Shown: positions 33,701 through 47,400 of the stretch, one piece after another
Layout of the letters: every line of letters starts with the position of its first letter
Numbering within the stretch: position 1 is the first letter of the stretch
NCBI RefSeq assembly: GCF_029962835.1
Contig: NC_080573.1
Location: forward strand, 90,267,501-90,331,500
Reading direction: 5' to 3'
Source: Magnolia sinica
Lineage: Eukaryota > Streptophyta > Magnoliopsida > Magnoliales > Magnoliaceae
Length of the DNA: 64,000 nt
Translations under genes and position numbers: made by a program
The notes under the pieces: generated by a model
Databases searched by the model: none
What the model was told of the DNA's origin: nothing
Seen by the model: the letters and a program-made list of their open reading frames with translations, nothing else

Positions 33701-35328
33701 TCTCTTTCTCTCTCTCTCTCCCTTTACAACTATCTCTCTTATTCATTTTTTTCAAAAATCCAAATCCAAGAGAGAGCACCATACGTATGAGTCCCCCATG
33801 GTGAGAAAACTTCATTTGTGAGGTCCACCTTTCCCACCCCTTCATCTCTCATCTCAACCATCCATTTCCCATCTTCCTCCATCAAAGGGTAGTACAAGGA
33901 GCTAAGGAAGCCAAGGGAGCAAGAAGATCTAGCGGTGGGTGTTTGGATAGGATAGATTTTGATGCTTTTAAGTTGGGCCAAGTGAGGCCAACCGATCAAT
34001 GGTTTGGATCTCACTTTGGACCCTAAGATGTGGCCAATGGCCCACTTGGATCATCATGATCATTCCATGATGGGGCCATTCTCCATGGACCCCATCATGA
34101 TGTTTATTTCTTTGCATGCTTAGGGTCATCTAGACCATTTAATTTAGTGGAGAAGGGATCTCCACCGTTGGATCTAATTTTTATAGACCCATGTGTAATG
34201 GGGCCCACATTGATGTATGATTTAGTGCAAAGGAGGGCCCATAGTGCCGGGGTCCCTCCATCACACGGTCTCACTCTCTATCTCTCTCCCTTTTTATTTT
34301 AATTGTTTTATTTTATTTATTTATTTTTTTTAATTATTTTTTTATTTTTATGTTAATGAGGTCATGTGGCCCACTTGAATGGACCCCACCATAGGGTATG
34401 TATTCCATCCAACTCACCTACGAGTGGGGCCCACCTTGCATGTAGTATACACACCATCCTCCATGAGGCGGCCCACATAAGCAAGGCCCACCTCTAGTAT
34501 ATTTGCAGAGTCCAGCGTCCAGGGACGCTGGACGTTTCATGGAAAATGTAAAAAATAAAAAATAAAAATGCTTGGGTTGGGGATGGCCCACTTGTGTAGG
34601 CCCCACCTTGATGTATGTATTAAATCCATGCCGTTCATTCCTTTCCCAAGATGATTTTAGGCGTTGAGCCAGAAGGTGGGATCCATCAGACCTTCAGGCG
34701 GGCCATACCGTGGCAAATGGAGGTTTGCACCATTGAAACCTCTCCTAACCCTTTTATACGCTGAAACAGGGCCAATATTGGGCTTGTTTTGACTGTCGCG
34801 AGGCATGGGGAGCCATTGGACGGAGCAGATCTGCAAGAGGTGGACCCCACCTGCAAATCCATGGAAGAAAACGAAAATAAAAAAAAAAATAATTTTTGAA
34901 CACAGCAGCAGCAGCTGCTGTGTCAGAGCCGCGCAGGCGCTGCCTGCGCTCAGCGGGCGGGCGGACTGGCCGCCGTACGGCCCAGCACGGCTGTAGCCGT
35001 GGGCCCCACCTTGATGTTTATATGCTATCTAAACCGTTCATATGGTGGGCCCCTACCTGACGTGGGCCCACCCCAAAAATCAGCTCGATCCAAGGCTCAG
35101 GTGGCCCACATCGTATGAAACAGCAGGATTTAACCCTTACCTTTGAAACCCTTTTGGGGCCCACAGAAGTTTAGGATCAAAGTGAAATTTGTTTCTACCC
35201 TTCATCTAAGGCCCACTGGCCTTATCAAGGGGTTGGATGACATATAAACATTATGGTGGGCCCCACATGGAGCCCACAACGATGTATGTGTTTTACCTCC
35301 ACCGTCCGCCTGGACGGTGGAGCCCACT

Positions 35329-35556
35329 GTGTGCGTATATGTGCGCGTGTGTGTGTGGGTGCATGTGTGTGCTGGTGTGTGTGTGTATATATTTATATAT
35401 ATAATATTATATTACATATAATATATGTTATATGTGTATATATAATGTTATATTATATATATAATATCATATGTTATATATATATATATATATAATATTA
35501 TATTATATATAATATATGTTATATGTATATATATAATGTTATATTAAATATAATAT

Positions 35557-35587
<31 letters not shown>

Positions 35588-35621
35588 ATATATATTATAT
35601 TATATATAATTTATTGATGGT
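35329..35621. repeat. (GT)n and (AT)n microsatellite with internal duplication
   Basis: GT-rich from 35329 to about 35386, then about 170 bp of alternating AT, then GT and AT again. A block of about 55 bp (ataatattatatta...atgttatatta) occurs at 35400 and again about 91 bp later. It lies inside the solo LTR. Confidence 0.85.
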
Positions 35622-35633
35622 GGGAGGCCCACC

Positions 35634-36060
35634 TCAGTACTTGTGACCCATGGTTGAGGCCCACTTTGATGTATATATAAGGCCCATGGGTCGAGACCCA
35701 TTTAATGTATTAGGGGCCCATGGGTCGAGGTTCATTTGATGTGATGGGGCCAATGAGTTGAGGCCCATTTGATGTGCACATGGGGTCCAATTGGTGAGGC
35801 CCATTTGATTCATATAAGGCCAGGTGAGTAGACCCATTTGATGTACATATGGAGCCCAATTGTCGAGGCCCATTTGACACGTGTAAGGCCCATAAGCTTA
35901 GGCCTATTTGATATGTTCTGAAGCCCCCGGGTTATAGCCCATTGCAATGTACATAAGGCCCATTGGTGCGGCCCGCTTAATGAATATAGGCCATATGATA
36001 CGGCTCATTTGATGTATTGAAGGCCCAATGGGATATACCAAAGGTCCATTGCAATGTGCA
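35634..36060. repeat. Degenerate minisatellite, core GGCCCATTTGATGT
   Basis: About eight to ten copies of a 40-50 bp unit with core gaggcccatttgatgtacat, spaced along the solo LTR. The reverse strand reads as a repetitive peptide, which is a by-product. A related array in the opposite sense lies at 57595-57870 in the minus-strand chromovirus LTR. Confidence 0.75.
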
Positions 36061-39000
36061 ATCCCGACATGATTTATGACAGTCGTGCCTTGGGAGCAAT
36101 GTTGGTTTGACGTCCACATTGCAAGTACGATGTTGATTAAATGTCCGCATTATGCCTTTCCCTAGGGCCCATTGGCGGGCCCATGCGTGTTATGTGCAGG
36201 TCGTCTAGGCCCACCTTCGTTATGCATGTCATCCATCCTATATAGCATGTTTAAATTCCATAAATTCATGATCATATGCATCATATGTATGCTTGATATG
36301 AGAGATGACTGATCATAGCATAAGTCTTTGGGTAGATTGTTTAGGGACTCCCGCATAGGGGGTGTTGCCCTACATGAGCGCACGATACGCGCAGGATTGC
36401 TGCATGACTGAATAGTGTGATTCATGCATTCGCATTGTGTGATATGGTTACTCTACGCCCTAGCGACATCAGGGCCATAGCCTCCACAGACGCATCGTGG
36501 TTGGCAGGATTGGATACCGAAAATACTGTTCTACATGGGGTGCGATAGATATCCCTGGGTGAAAGTCCCTAAACCCTTATGGTACCAGGAGGTTGCTCCA
36601 ACGTCTAGACCGAGTGGGTGCATGAGCGCTGGGTGCCGATTACCAGACGGTTGCGCTTTCCACTGTGTCGTGGTCGGTTGGAAGGGGGTGCGGCCTTACC
36701 CGCCCGAGAGTAGGGGGCAATGCTAGGCTGAGTTTGACCAGCTCGAGGAATGGGTCCGCTATTGACGAGCCGAGCCGATATTGGCAGGCGGATAGTGAGG
36801 TCTTTTCCACTCACCTTATTGCGCGCGATGGGGCGGCAATCTGGCTTGGAGTGTACTAGACCCCGGTGATATTCCAGATTTGAGCCGTATTGACATGTGG
36901 ACTTAGATGAGGATTTGTATGCTTGACTTGCATTCCGCATTGCATGGCCTTGGTATGGCCGACATCATTCTTTACACCGCATGGCCTTGGTACGGCTAAT
37001 GGGATTCTTAGCATTCATCAGCATGTTCCGCATTACTCTGATACTGCATGACTACATTATCACCTTGAGCATACACTTTCACCACCCTCTAAGCTTTCTA
37101 TAAGCTTATGCACGACCGTTGCGTGCAGGTGACGTTGGATCGCAGCAACGCTGAGGCTTGGACGCGTGGCTGATCTTCTTTTGGAGTTTTGGTCTATATT
37201 CATTGTATTTCCCTTATGCTCATTGTACTTGTAAAGTTTTTGATTATAGTGGAAATGTGATGGAGTTTTTGGTTGTTGTTTGTGGGTTATGCCTTTGGTT
37301 ATGCTTATTACGAATCAAACTGACGTACAAAATCCTCCTTGTAGCATCCCAGGATCGGAACCTGGCGAATGGGCGCTGGGAGCCGAGAATGGGGTTCTAC
37401 GGAGGCTGTCGGCGCCGGATTCGGCGATCGGGAATTTTGTGAGCCCGGTCTCCGAGTTTGGGGCGTGACACCTTAGGCCTTTTTTACTAGAACCTTTTTA
37501 AGTAGGCCCTCTGACCTTTGGGCCTATACTCTTCTTTCTATTGTGATGGGTTTATGGGCTATAAAATGCAAGTAGTTGGGCCCTTAGTTTCCCACCAAAT
37601 TAACCCTATACTTGGGCTAAGATGTGAGGCCCAACTCACTTATATCAAGTGTGAAATTGCCCACATAGTTGAACTACTAGGCTGCCCTTGAAGTCCACCA
37701 CAATGTGGGTTCATGACCTTTATGGTTGGGCCCAAACCTTACTTGAGGGCCCACCATATTGCCTATAAGTTGGGCTTTGTGTATAGCCCATTAGGCCATG
37801 TACTGCTTGGGCCTTAGACCTTACTTATATGTGTAGCAGGCTACCTTTTAGGACCCAGTTGAGGTTGAATGTCCTCCTTAGTGGCCCTAAGGTAAGCCCA
37901 TAGGGCCCTTATAAGTAGTTGAAGGCCCAACTTAGACCTTAAGTAGGACCATTTCCTCATTGGGATTATGACTCTCTTAGCTTGTGGGTTACCCCAAAGT
38001 ATTGGTCCCCCACTAGAGGACTTCACTTCTCCTTAGAGTATCGACTTTCTCCCTCCTTGAGAAAGAGAAATACATTCCACAGGTAGCGCACTTACTTCAT
38101 TGTGACCCATATGCATCATTTGTATGAATTGAATGCATTGTATAGTGGTCTTTAAGGGATGAAGTTTCTCCCCTCATGCACAATGAGTGCCTGAAGCTTA
38201 TACATGATTTGTATGTATGACTCATGCATTGGCATCGCGTTTCATGATGATACCACCCTTGCTTTATCAGGGCCTTGCCTCTATAGGGATATTCATGGAT
38301 GACTGGATGTGTGGACACCGAAAATATTACTTGAGTATACTGGGTTCATAGGATGCCCATGGGTGAAATTCTCAAAACTTCCATAGTACTAAGGATTTGC
38401 TCCAGCGCAGTGACCGAGTGGAAACTGTGAGCGCATGAGAGCGTTATACCGTTAGGCCGCGACTCCCACTATCATGTAGTCGGTTGGATAGGGGTGTGGC
38501 CTTACTCGCCTGATGTAAGTGGGCATTACTAGGCTGAGTTTGAATAGCTCGTGAAATGGGTCCGCTACCGTCAGGCCTCACTGGTGATTGGCTGTCCACA
38601 GGCAGGTAGTGAGGTCTCTTACGCTCGTTTGACTGTGCGGGTCTGTAGAGCAGTAGTCATCCAGCAGTGTAATGGACCCTGGTGTTTTCTTATGATTGGA
38701 AATATACTTGATATGTGGATTGGTTATGAGCACTGGCATTATTTCGCATCGCATTCGCATCGGTTATATAAGCTCCTTCATGCATTGCCTTGGTAAGGCG
38801 CTTAGTACTCATTGCATCTTATTCATGATAAGCCTTGGAAAGGCTAGTAATATTGTCATGGAGCATGTTTCCCTTCATGTACATCCTACTAATTTTCTAT
38901 GCACCATTATCACACACTGTCACCACCCTCTAAGCTTCTATAAGCTTATGCATGATTGATGCGTGCAGGAGATCCTAGGCAGGCGTCGTAGTGGTAGAGC

Positions 39001-39343
39001 GTGGAGTAGAGTTGAGCTTGAGGACTCCAGTGTTGCTGATCTTTCTCTCCTTTTTCTATCATCTTATATATGTCCTTTTGGACCTTATGGATACTTGTAA
39101 AAGTTTAAATTCTTAGTGGATTTTATGATGTGAGCCTTTGTTATTCTCAGATGTACTTGCTGTGATCTTGGGTATGCTCGTATTAGTAATGATTATACTG
39201 TTATGGAAATCCTCCTTATAGGATCCCAGGATCGGAACCTGCTTTAGGAGCTGAGAATGGGGTACTACGGAGGCTGTTGCGGTCAGAACCGGTTATCAGG
39301 TTCCATGTGAATCTGGTTACTGAGTCTGGGGTGTGACAGGAGT

Positions 39344-39355
39344 TGGTATCAGAGC
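39344..39355 (+). promoter_or_regulatory. Primer binding site, initiator-Met tRNA type
   Basis: TGGTATCAGAGC, a perfect match to the usual plant initiator tRNA-Met complement, five bases after the 5' LTR end. Confidence 0.9.
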
Positions 39356-39499
39356 ATAATAAGTAATTTTAGAATAACTTGGTATAACATCACATGTCCG
39401 CTAAGTGCATAGGACAAGTAGTGTCCCGAGACCCTTCTTTTGCTCCGTGTTGAGCCTGTTATTGCCCTGATTCCTTGTATCGTCGTTATTTTGTAGACG

Positions 39500-42400
39500 A
39501 TGCCACCTAGACGTGGCACCTATGGCCGTGACACTCGAGGTCGTGGTGCCTGTCAACGAGGCACCTGAGATACCCGTTCTACTAGAGCACATCCTGCTCC
39601 AGTTGTTGAGGATCCGATTCCTGAGGTCTTGATCCAGCTTGTTCCTCCTGTAGCGCCTATTCCTTCGGTTGCTCCAGTTCCCCCGTCGGTTCCCCCTCCT
39701 CAGCCTACTGTTCTGGTTACAGAGGCTCCTGCTCCACCAGCCACACTCGTACCTCCCCCAGAGGTGAGTGCCGCTCCTGCCTTTCCGACAATGCCTATAG
39801 GAGCCGAGCATTTCCATCAGCTGATGCAGCTTGTTGCTACCGCATTACAGACCCATCATCCTACTACCGTCGAGGTTTCTCGACAGTCTGACTTGCTGCA
39901 TACGAGCGCGATATCTTAAGAGTTCTGGCAGCATGATCCCCCGAGGTTTAGTGGTGACCCTGACCCTTCTGCCGCCGAGGTGTGGTGCACTAAGATTGCG
40001 AGGATTTTTGATACTATGCAGTGTCCTGCGGATCAGAGGGTATCCCTTGCGACCTATCTTCTTCAGGGAGAGGCCCATCATTGGTGGTCGTCCGTATCCA
40101 AGATGGTCGGGCCTCAGTTTATTTAGACGTGGGAGGAGTTCGTGGTCCGTTTTGACTAGAAATTCTTCCCCAAGCACGTCCAGATCCAGAGGGCGATCGA
40201 GTTTGAGACCCTGGTTCAGGAGATTTGTCAGTATCTCAGTATGAGGCCTGTCTCTTAGCCTTGTCTAGATTTGCTCCTCATCTCACGATCAATGAGAAGA
40301 AGAGGGCCCGTCGTTTTGTGACTGACTTGCGTCCTGCCCTTCGCAGCCGTGTGGTAAGGCATTGTTTGGAGACGTTCGACCAGGTCGTCCATCAGACACT
40401 AATTTATGAGGAGGACTTGGCTATGGCCTAGAGATCGAGAGAGAAGAGTTCCGGTGAAGACCGAAAGAGGAGAACACCAGCCGACAGTTCCAGATAGCAC
40501 CGTCAGTAGAGGTGGAGGGGCAGATTAGGGTTTCGGCAGCTGCGGCTCAGACAGTAGCTTCTTCATCATCATCAACACCACTAGCCGCTCCATCTTCTGG
40601 CCCATTTTCTAGTATTTACTTCAGTTGTGGACAGGCTGGGCATCGGAGGCATGATTGCCCTCTCCCCATACAGCAGCAAAGGTCACTGCATTTACCTCCT
40701 CGTCCTCCTCAGCAGCAGCAAAGAGCATAACTTCCAGCCCCTACTCCTAGGGCTCCTCCTCAGCAGCAAAGGTAGCCAGGTAGACCTCCCTAGCAGAAGC
40801 AGTAGCAACAGAGACAGCACTAGCACCAGCACCAGTAGAGGGGATATCCGTATGTCCAGTCCTTGGGTCGAGTGTGTATCGCAACCTAGTCTTTTGGTTT
40901 GTTTCCTCTACCAGCTAAGGGCCGCTTTTATTCTGCACAGCAGGCACCAGGCCAGGACCCGCAGTCATCAACCGGTGGAGTCGTTGAGGGTATTCTTCTT
41001 GTTTCTGCTATGTTACTCATATTTTGTTTGATTTTGGCGCTTCCCATTCCTTTGTGGCCGAGCAGTTCTATCGATCAACCGGTATTACATCGAAGTCCAT
41101 GTCTGAGGCCTTGGCTGTTTCGACTACCATGGGGAAGTCTATTGTATTGACCCATCGTTGCCCTTCTTGCCCAGTGTTAGTGGGTGAGATGTTTCTTCCT
41201 GTTGATCTGTTCATGATACCGATGATAGGATTTGACGTTATTCTAGGTATGGACTGGCTTGCGAAGTATGGTGTCATCTTAGGCTGTGCCGCGAGGATAG
41301 TTACGTTCCACATTCCAGGCTTGCCAGTGTTCCAGTTCATCGTCGAGCCCAGAGGAGAGCCATTATCTAGTTTCTTGGCTTCTGTCAACAAGGATTCTAT
41401 GGCAATGTGTATTGAGCAGCTACCAGTTGTTTACGAGTACCCAGATGTATTCCAAGAGATACCGGGTTTGCCGCCGCGTCCACAGGTGGAGTTTCAAATT
41501 GATTTGGTGCCCGGTACCATGCTTATCTCGAAGGCCCCCTATCGGATGACACTGTTGGAGTTGAGGCAACTGCAGGAGTAGTGGATGAGCTCCGAGAATT
41601 AGGTTTCTTCGTCTCGGCAGTTCACCTTGGGGAGCCCCGGTATTGTTTGTGAAGGAGAAGGATGGTTCATTGAGGCTCTATGTGGACTATTGTGAGCTTA
41701 ACAGAGTCACTATCAAGAACTGATACCTGCTTCCCTATATTGATGATCTGTTTGATTAGTTGCAAGGTGCAAAGTACTTTTTCAAGATAGACTTGCGCTC
41801 CGATTACCATCAGATTCGGGTCCGAGAGGAGGACAGTTTCTAGTCATGTCGTTCGGATTGACCAATGCGCCCGTCATATTCATGTAGCTGATGAACAAGG
41901 TCTTCCGGCCGTTCCTTGATCAGTTCGTAGTGGTATTCATTGATGATATTCTTATGTACTCAAGGACCTGGAAGGACCATGTTGAGCACTTGTAGATAAT
42001 ACTGGAGACCCTCCGTGCCCACCAGCTGTATGCGAAGCTAGAGAAGTGTGAGTTTTGGTAGGAGGAGGTGAAGTTCCTCGGTCACGTGGTAACGAGGGAG
42101 GGTGTCGCTGTGGACCCCTCGAAGGTTGATGCAGTGCATCAGTGGGGCCAACCCACGAACGCGTCCGAGATCTGTTGTTTCCTTAATCTAGTAGGGTATT
42201 ATCATCGGTTTATCGAGGGTTTCTCTCATATTGCAGCACCGCTGATCTGGTTGACGCGGAAGGGCATCGAGTTCATCTGAAGTGATGCCTGCAAGGAGGC
42301 ATTTACAGAGTTAAATGATTGCCTCACGTCCGCTCCTGTTCTCACTCTTCCTAATGGGAGTGAGAGTTTTGTTGTTTTCACCGATGCCTCCAGAGTTAGC

Positions 42401-44275
42401 TTGGGTGTTGTACTGATGCAGCATAGGAAGCCAATGGCATATACCTCCTGCCAGCTCAAGGTCCATGAGCTGAAATACTCCACCCATGATTTGGAGCTTG
42501 TAGCAGTTGTCTTCGCATTGAAGGTGTGGAGGCATTATCTATATGGGGTCAGGTTCGAGCTCTTCTCAGATCATAAGAGCTTGAAGTATTTATTTTCATA
42601 GTTTGAGTTGAACCTACGCCAGAGGCGATGGATGAAGCTGTTGAAAGATAATGATTTTGATATTCAGTACCACCCAGGCAAGGCAAATGTGGTGGCAGAT
42701 GCGCTCAACCGTCAGCTATGAGGCCTAGAGGCTCAGATGATGGTGCGAGAGTGGCAGATACTCGAAGATGTTTCAAAGTATGACTTTGAGTTCAGTCTGC
42801 AGTCTTCCATTATTTAGCTTTCGAGCTTGTCAATTCAACCCTCTTTGGTGGCTAGGGTGATCGAGGCTTAGCAGATAGACGAGTCACTTCAGGAGTACTG
42901 AGCAGATGCCGCATCTGTGGAGCAGTCAGACTGGCAGATTGGTTCCGATGGTGAATTACTCTTCAGAGGTAGATTGTGTGTCTCGAATGTGCTAGAGTTG
43001 TATCATGATCTGATGACCGAGGCACACCGATCGAGACTCACTATTTACCCGGGCTCCACAAAGATGTATCGTGATATGAGGAGGTAGTATTTTTGACAAG
43101 GGATGAAGCGTCAGATTGCTAGTTTTGTGACCGACTGTGACACATGCCAATGTGTCAAGGTCGATCACCAGAGACCCCCTGGTCCCTTGTAACCATTGAG
43201 CATTCTAGAGTAGAAGTGGGAGCACGTGTCGATGGATTTTATCGCAGGTTTGCTGATAACTCAATGCGATCATGATGCTATCTGGGTTATCGTTGATCAT
43301 CTGACGAAGTCGGCTCATTTCATTCCAGTGCGTGCTTCCTGGTCTATGGACTGGCTTACAAATGTGTTCATTGAGGAGATAGTGAGACAGCACGATGTCC
43401 CAGCTTTGATCGTTTCAGATCGAGACTCCAGATTTATGTCTCAGTTTTTGAGGAGTTTTCAGCAGGCGCTGGGGGTCACGTTGCATCTCAGCATCGCTTA
43501 TCATCTATAGATGGATGGGCAGACCGAAAGGGTCAACCAGATCCTTGAGGATATGCTTAGAGCTTGTGTAATCTACTTTTTGAGTAGTTGGGATGAGCAT
43601 ATGCACCTCACCGAGTTTGCATACAACAACAGTTATCAGGAGACTATCGGTATAGCTCCTTTTAAGGAACTTTATGGTAGACCATGTAGATCTCCTAGTT
43701 GTTAGATCGAGGTTAAAGAGCATCATCTCTTAGGTCCCGAGCTTGTGCAGCAGACGTCGGAGGCTATTGATATTATCAGGCAGAGGATACGCACAACTAA
43801 GAGTCGGCAGAAAAGTTTTATTGATCGTCGGCGTCGACCCCTTGAGTTCACAATCGAGGACATGGTATATCTTAAGGTCTCGCCTATGAAAGGCGTGGTT
43901 CGCTTTGGTGTTAAGGGCAAGCTCGCCCCGAGATTTATTGGACCTTTTGAGATTACCGAGTGCTTGAGTGCTGTGGCTTATAGGCTTGCCTTACCTCCTA
44001 AGTTGTCCGCGATGCACGACATGTTCCATGTTTCTATATTGCGAAAATGTGGGTCGAACATTATTCCTGTGATTAATTGATAGCCACTCGAGGTCCATGA
44101 GGATGCTTCCTACATTGAGCAGCCGATTCATATTCTTGATCGAAAGGAGCAGTTCCTCAGCACCAGGGTCATTCCCTTAGTGAAGGTGCATTGAGGAAAT
44201 CATTCGAAGGCCGAGGTGTCTTGGGAACACAAAGCCGAGATTAGAGAGTATTATCCCCATTTGTTCGATGCTTGA
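39500..44275 (+). pseudogene. Chromovirus gag-pol with chromodomain (broken)
   Basis: Parts in order: gag from 39500 (MPPRRGTYGRDTRG), with a CCHC zinc knuckle at about 40615-40665 (CGQAGHRRHDC); protease at about 40990-41330 (FDFGASHSFV, FDVILGMDWL); reverse transcriptase about 41400-42200; RNase H about 42300-42720 (FVVFTDAS); integrase about 42900-43720 (HHCC near 43000-43170, MDFIAGL, WVIVDHLTKSAHFIPV); GPY-type segment (LAPRFIGPFEI, near 43920); chromodomain about 44085-44275 (VSWEHKAEIREYYPHLF). The chromodomain and the RT-RNase H-integrase order mark it as a Tekay-type chromovirus, a group thought to target heterochromatin. It is broken. Confidence 0.92.
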
Positions 44276-44404
44276 TTGCTTGTATCGGCTTCTCTTGTGA
44301 TTGATGATTGAGATATATATATATATATATATATATGATGATGATGTTTATGCATCCTTGTTACTCCAGTTTTGTCAATTTCAAGGACAAAATTTCATTG
44401 TTGA

Positions 44405-44414
44405 TGGGGAGGAT
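44405..44414 (+). promoter_or_regulatory. Polypurine tract of the plus-strand chromovirus
   Basis: TGGGGAGGA sits directly before the 3' LTR start (TGTAAGACC at 44415). It is the expected second-strand priming site. Confidence 0.75.
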
Positions 44415-47400
44415 TGTAAGACCCGACCCGAGTTCTTACATGTGCATGTATGTGTATGTATGCATTTCATTTCTCATGGTCCCACGGTCTAACCGGTCGA
44501 ATCCCAGTGACCCGTGACCCTTGGCTAGTGTTTGCGGTCATCCTTGAGTTTGGTCACATTGACCCGACTCGGATCGGCCTAAGACCTATGCCATCTTGTT
44601 CGCATCGTCGTTGCGGTTCTAACGACGCTTCTTGTATGTCCATCCGATATGTAGATCAAAAGTTGTGTACATTTCATTATATGACCATTGATCATGTAGC
44701 CCACTTAGGTGGAATGCATGTGGACCACCATCACCCTTGGCACAAGTTCCAAGGTACACTACCCACACACTACACAAAGATCCATAACTAACACCACCAA
44801 GAGACCTAGTCTAACCTATAACTTTGTAAACTCCTCCCTATGGTAATGATTATTTTTCTTACAAAACCATCATGGTCTCTCTCACACACTCCTTATCTCT
44901 CCCTCCTCATTTCTTCCCTCCATAGCTAGCAACCTTCCTCCAAAAATCCTCAAATTCTCTAGCCCCCAAAACCCCTCAAATCTAACCCTTGAAAACACAT
45001 CTCAACCATCAAAATCTTATCCTTACTCCAAGATATTCATGATATAGAAGTTTGAGAGATGGATTCTTGTGGGTGACTATCCTTTTTGTTGATATCATTT
45101 CAATTCTATGATTTCTTCATTTCTTCATAGTTGGATCATATGGGACCCACCAATCCATGGTGGGGATCCCATTTGATCCCATGGATGTGGCCCTTTAGCC
45201 CATCCTACACGCATGTCATGATCCATGATGTGGCCATTCTCCATAGACCCCATCATGATGTATTTAATGATCCACTCCATCTCAAGGTCATCTAGACCTT
45301 AAAGATCATGTTGGGATGACATCCTAACCATCCATAGCAATTATAGATCATGCATGTAGTGATTTTATGTTGCATGTACAATCAATGTAGTTGTATGAGT
45401 ATGATTCATTCTTAGGAGGGCCCATTAGTGGCCGGGCCCTACCCCATGGCCGGATTGTGTTTCTTCTTCATATTTTCTTTCCTATCTTTATAGTAAATCT
45501 GATGTATGTGTGGCTCACCTGATGTGTCATGTAACCAGGCCCAAGTGATTGGACATCCAGGCCCACCTTGTTGTCCCATATTGTTAGCATATTTTGAATA
45601 GCCTTTAGGCTTAATTTTATGTATGATCTTGGAAGGGGCTTAGGTCTTGGAGTTTTGTGACCCATCTAGGTGAACCACACCTTGAGAAAATGGTGATTTA
45701 TTTCCCTGTTATTTATCTTTTGGGGTGGTTTGGATAGCAACATGTTGCTGTCCAAATCTGTCTGGATAGATTTTTGGGCCACCTTGGGGCTTGATTTCTA
45801 GTAATTAGGTGGGAAGACTGATACAAATTAATATATTATACTTGTAACTGCATGAGCCACCTATAATAATATCAAATTTCAGCCCCAATGAACCCCATTT
45901 GGGCATCCAAAAAAGTTGGCCAACATAGTGGACTGCCAGAAATTTCTGTTGTCCAGTCCAACAGCGTAGTCCCTCAAAAACTAAATTTTAAAAATACTTT
46001 CTCAGATAGTGAGCCATCTTTTTGGGTTCCAACTTATTTTAGGCTTGATGTGGGACCTTGGGCCCAAATTTTAGGAATTTTGGAGGCCCCGCACCCTCCC
46101 CATGTGGTCCCAAACAAAGGGACAATTATACTTCTAACAACATTTCACCCAGGACAGTCTGTAATCCTGAATTTAATTAAGATACTTATGGGCATCCAAA
46201 AATTATGAAAATTTACGTGGAAGTGTTCTGACCATGTTAGGACTCACCTACCAAATTTTAGGGCCAATGGACTCCTGTGTACACTGTGGTAAGGGCTGGA
46301 CCAGCCCACCAAGTTGGGATGTCCAGATTAACCAGATTTTTTGGATAGTTTGTTTTATCTAAATTAATTAAAATAGTTTTAATTATCTAAAAATCACAAA
46401 ATTTTGTGGAGGTATGACCCACCCATGGAAGTACTAACCTGAAAATTTTCAGGGCCAACGGGCCTCTTTACCATCTGTGGTGCATCCTGGAGTGGCCCAC
46501 TAGACTGAGACATCTAGGCTGGGCCGTCCAGCCTTGGTTGGCCGTTCAAGCCACTTTGTGGGCCTACTTTAATGTATTTTATATTCAACCATTCATCCAT
46601 GTGGGGTCCATAGGAGACTTGATCATCCTTCCCTTCATTAGCATTCAATTGGGCCCCTTTGGATGAGTTTTTGGGCCACATACCCAGGCCCATAGAGCTA
46701 CCTATGCATGAAACTTTCTAGATAGGCCCATAAATGTTGTTTTTGGGACAGCATGGCGCATCAGATTTGAGGATGATTTGATCAGTTACCTTGTCCTTTT
46801 CCTTTAGTATTTTTGGGTGTAATTAGTGCTCATCTGAGGCCCATCCAAGTTGAGTTTTATTTGAACATTGTTTATGGTTAATTGACTAGTTCCTTAGGCC
46901 TTTTTGACTAGAACCTTTTTAAGTAGGCCCACTGACCTTTGGGCCTATACTTTTCTTTCTATTGTGATGGGTTTATGGGCTATAAAATGCAAGTAGTTGG
47001 GTCCTTGGTTGCCCACAAATTAACCCTGTACTTGGGCTAAGATGTGAGGCCCAACTCACTTGTTTCAAGTATGAAATTGCCCACATAGTTGAACTACTAG
47101 GCTGCCCATGAGGCCCACCACAATATGTGGGTTCATAACCTTTATGGTTGGGCCTAAACCTTGCTTGAGGGCCCACCATATTGCCTATAAGTTGGGCTTC
47201 ATGTATAGCCCATTAGGCCATATATTACTTGGGCCTTAGACCTTACTTATATGCGTAGTAAGCTACCTTTTGGTACCCAGTTGAGGTTGGATGTCCTCCT
47301 TGGTGGCCCTAAGGTAAGCCCATCGGGCCCTTATAGGTGGTTGAATGCCCACCTTGGACCTTGAGTATGACCTTTTCCTCATTGGGATTATGACTCTCTT

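Larger units (their letters stand above)
33236..37470 (+). mobile_element. Solo LTR, 4235 bp, of a related chromovirus
   Basis: Runs TGTAAGACCCGTGTCC...GGGGCGTGACA and is flanked by CCTTA on both sides (33231-33235 and 37471-37475). The matching place in the 3' LTR of the host element (near 46895) has CCTTA once and uninterrupted sequence. No internal region is present, so this is the usual product of recombination between two LTRs. Its start is closer to the minus-strand chromovirus LTR than to the element it sits in. It carries an AT/GT microsatellite and a minisatellite. Confidence 0.92.
30737..39338 (+). repeat. 5' LTR of the plus-strand chromovirus, split by a solo LTR
   Basis: Starts TGTAAGACCCGACCCGAG and ends GGGGTGTGACA. 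Without the 4240-bp insertion (33236-37475) it is 4362 bp, matching the 4340-bp 3' LTR. It is non-coding. Open frames within it are chance. It is rich in gggcccacc-type strings. Confidence 0.9.

Noticed and set aside
33457-33804. 115-codon Pro/Ser/His-rich frame in the solo LTR
   Set aside because: Non-coding LTR sequence; low complexity, and the position corresponds to leader sequence in related LTRs.
35634-36425. Minus-strand open frames (MGLDNWAPYVHQMGL type)
   Set aside because: By-products of the GGCCCATTTGATGT minisatellite in the solo LTR.
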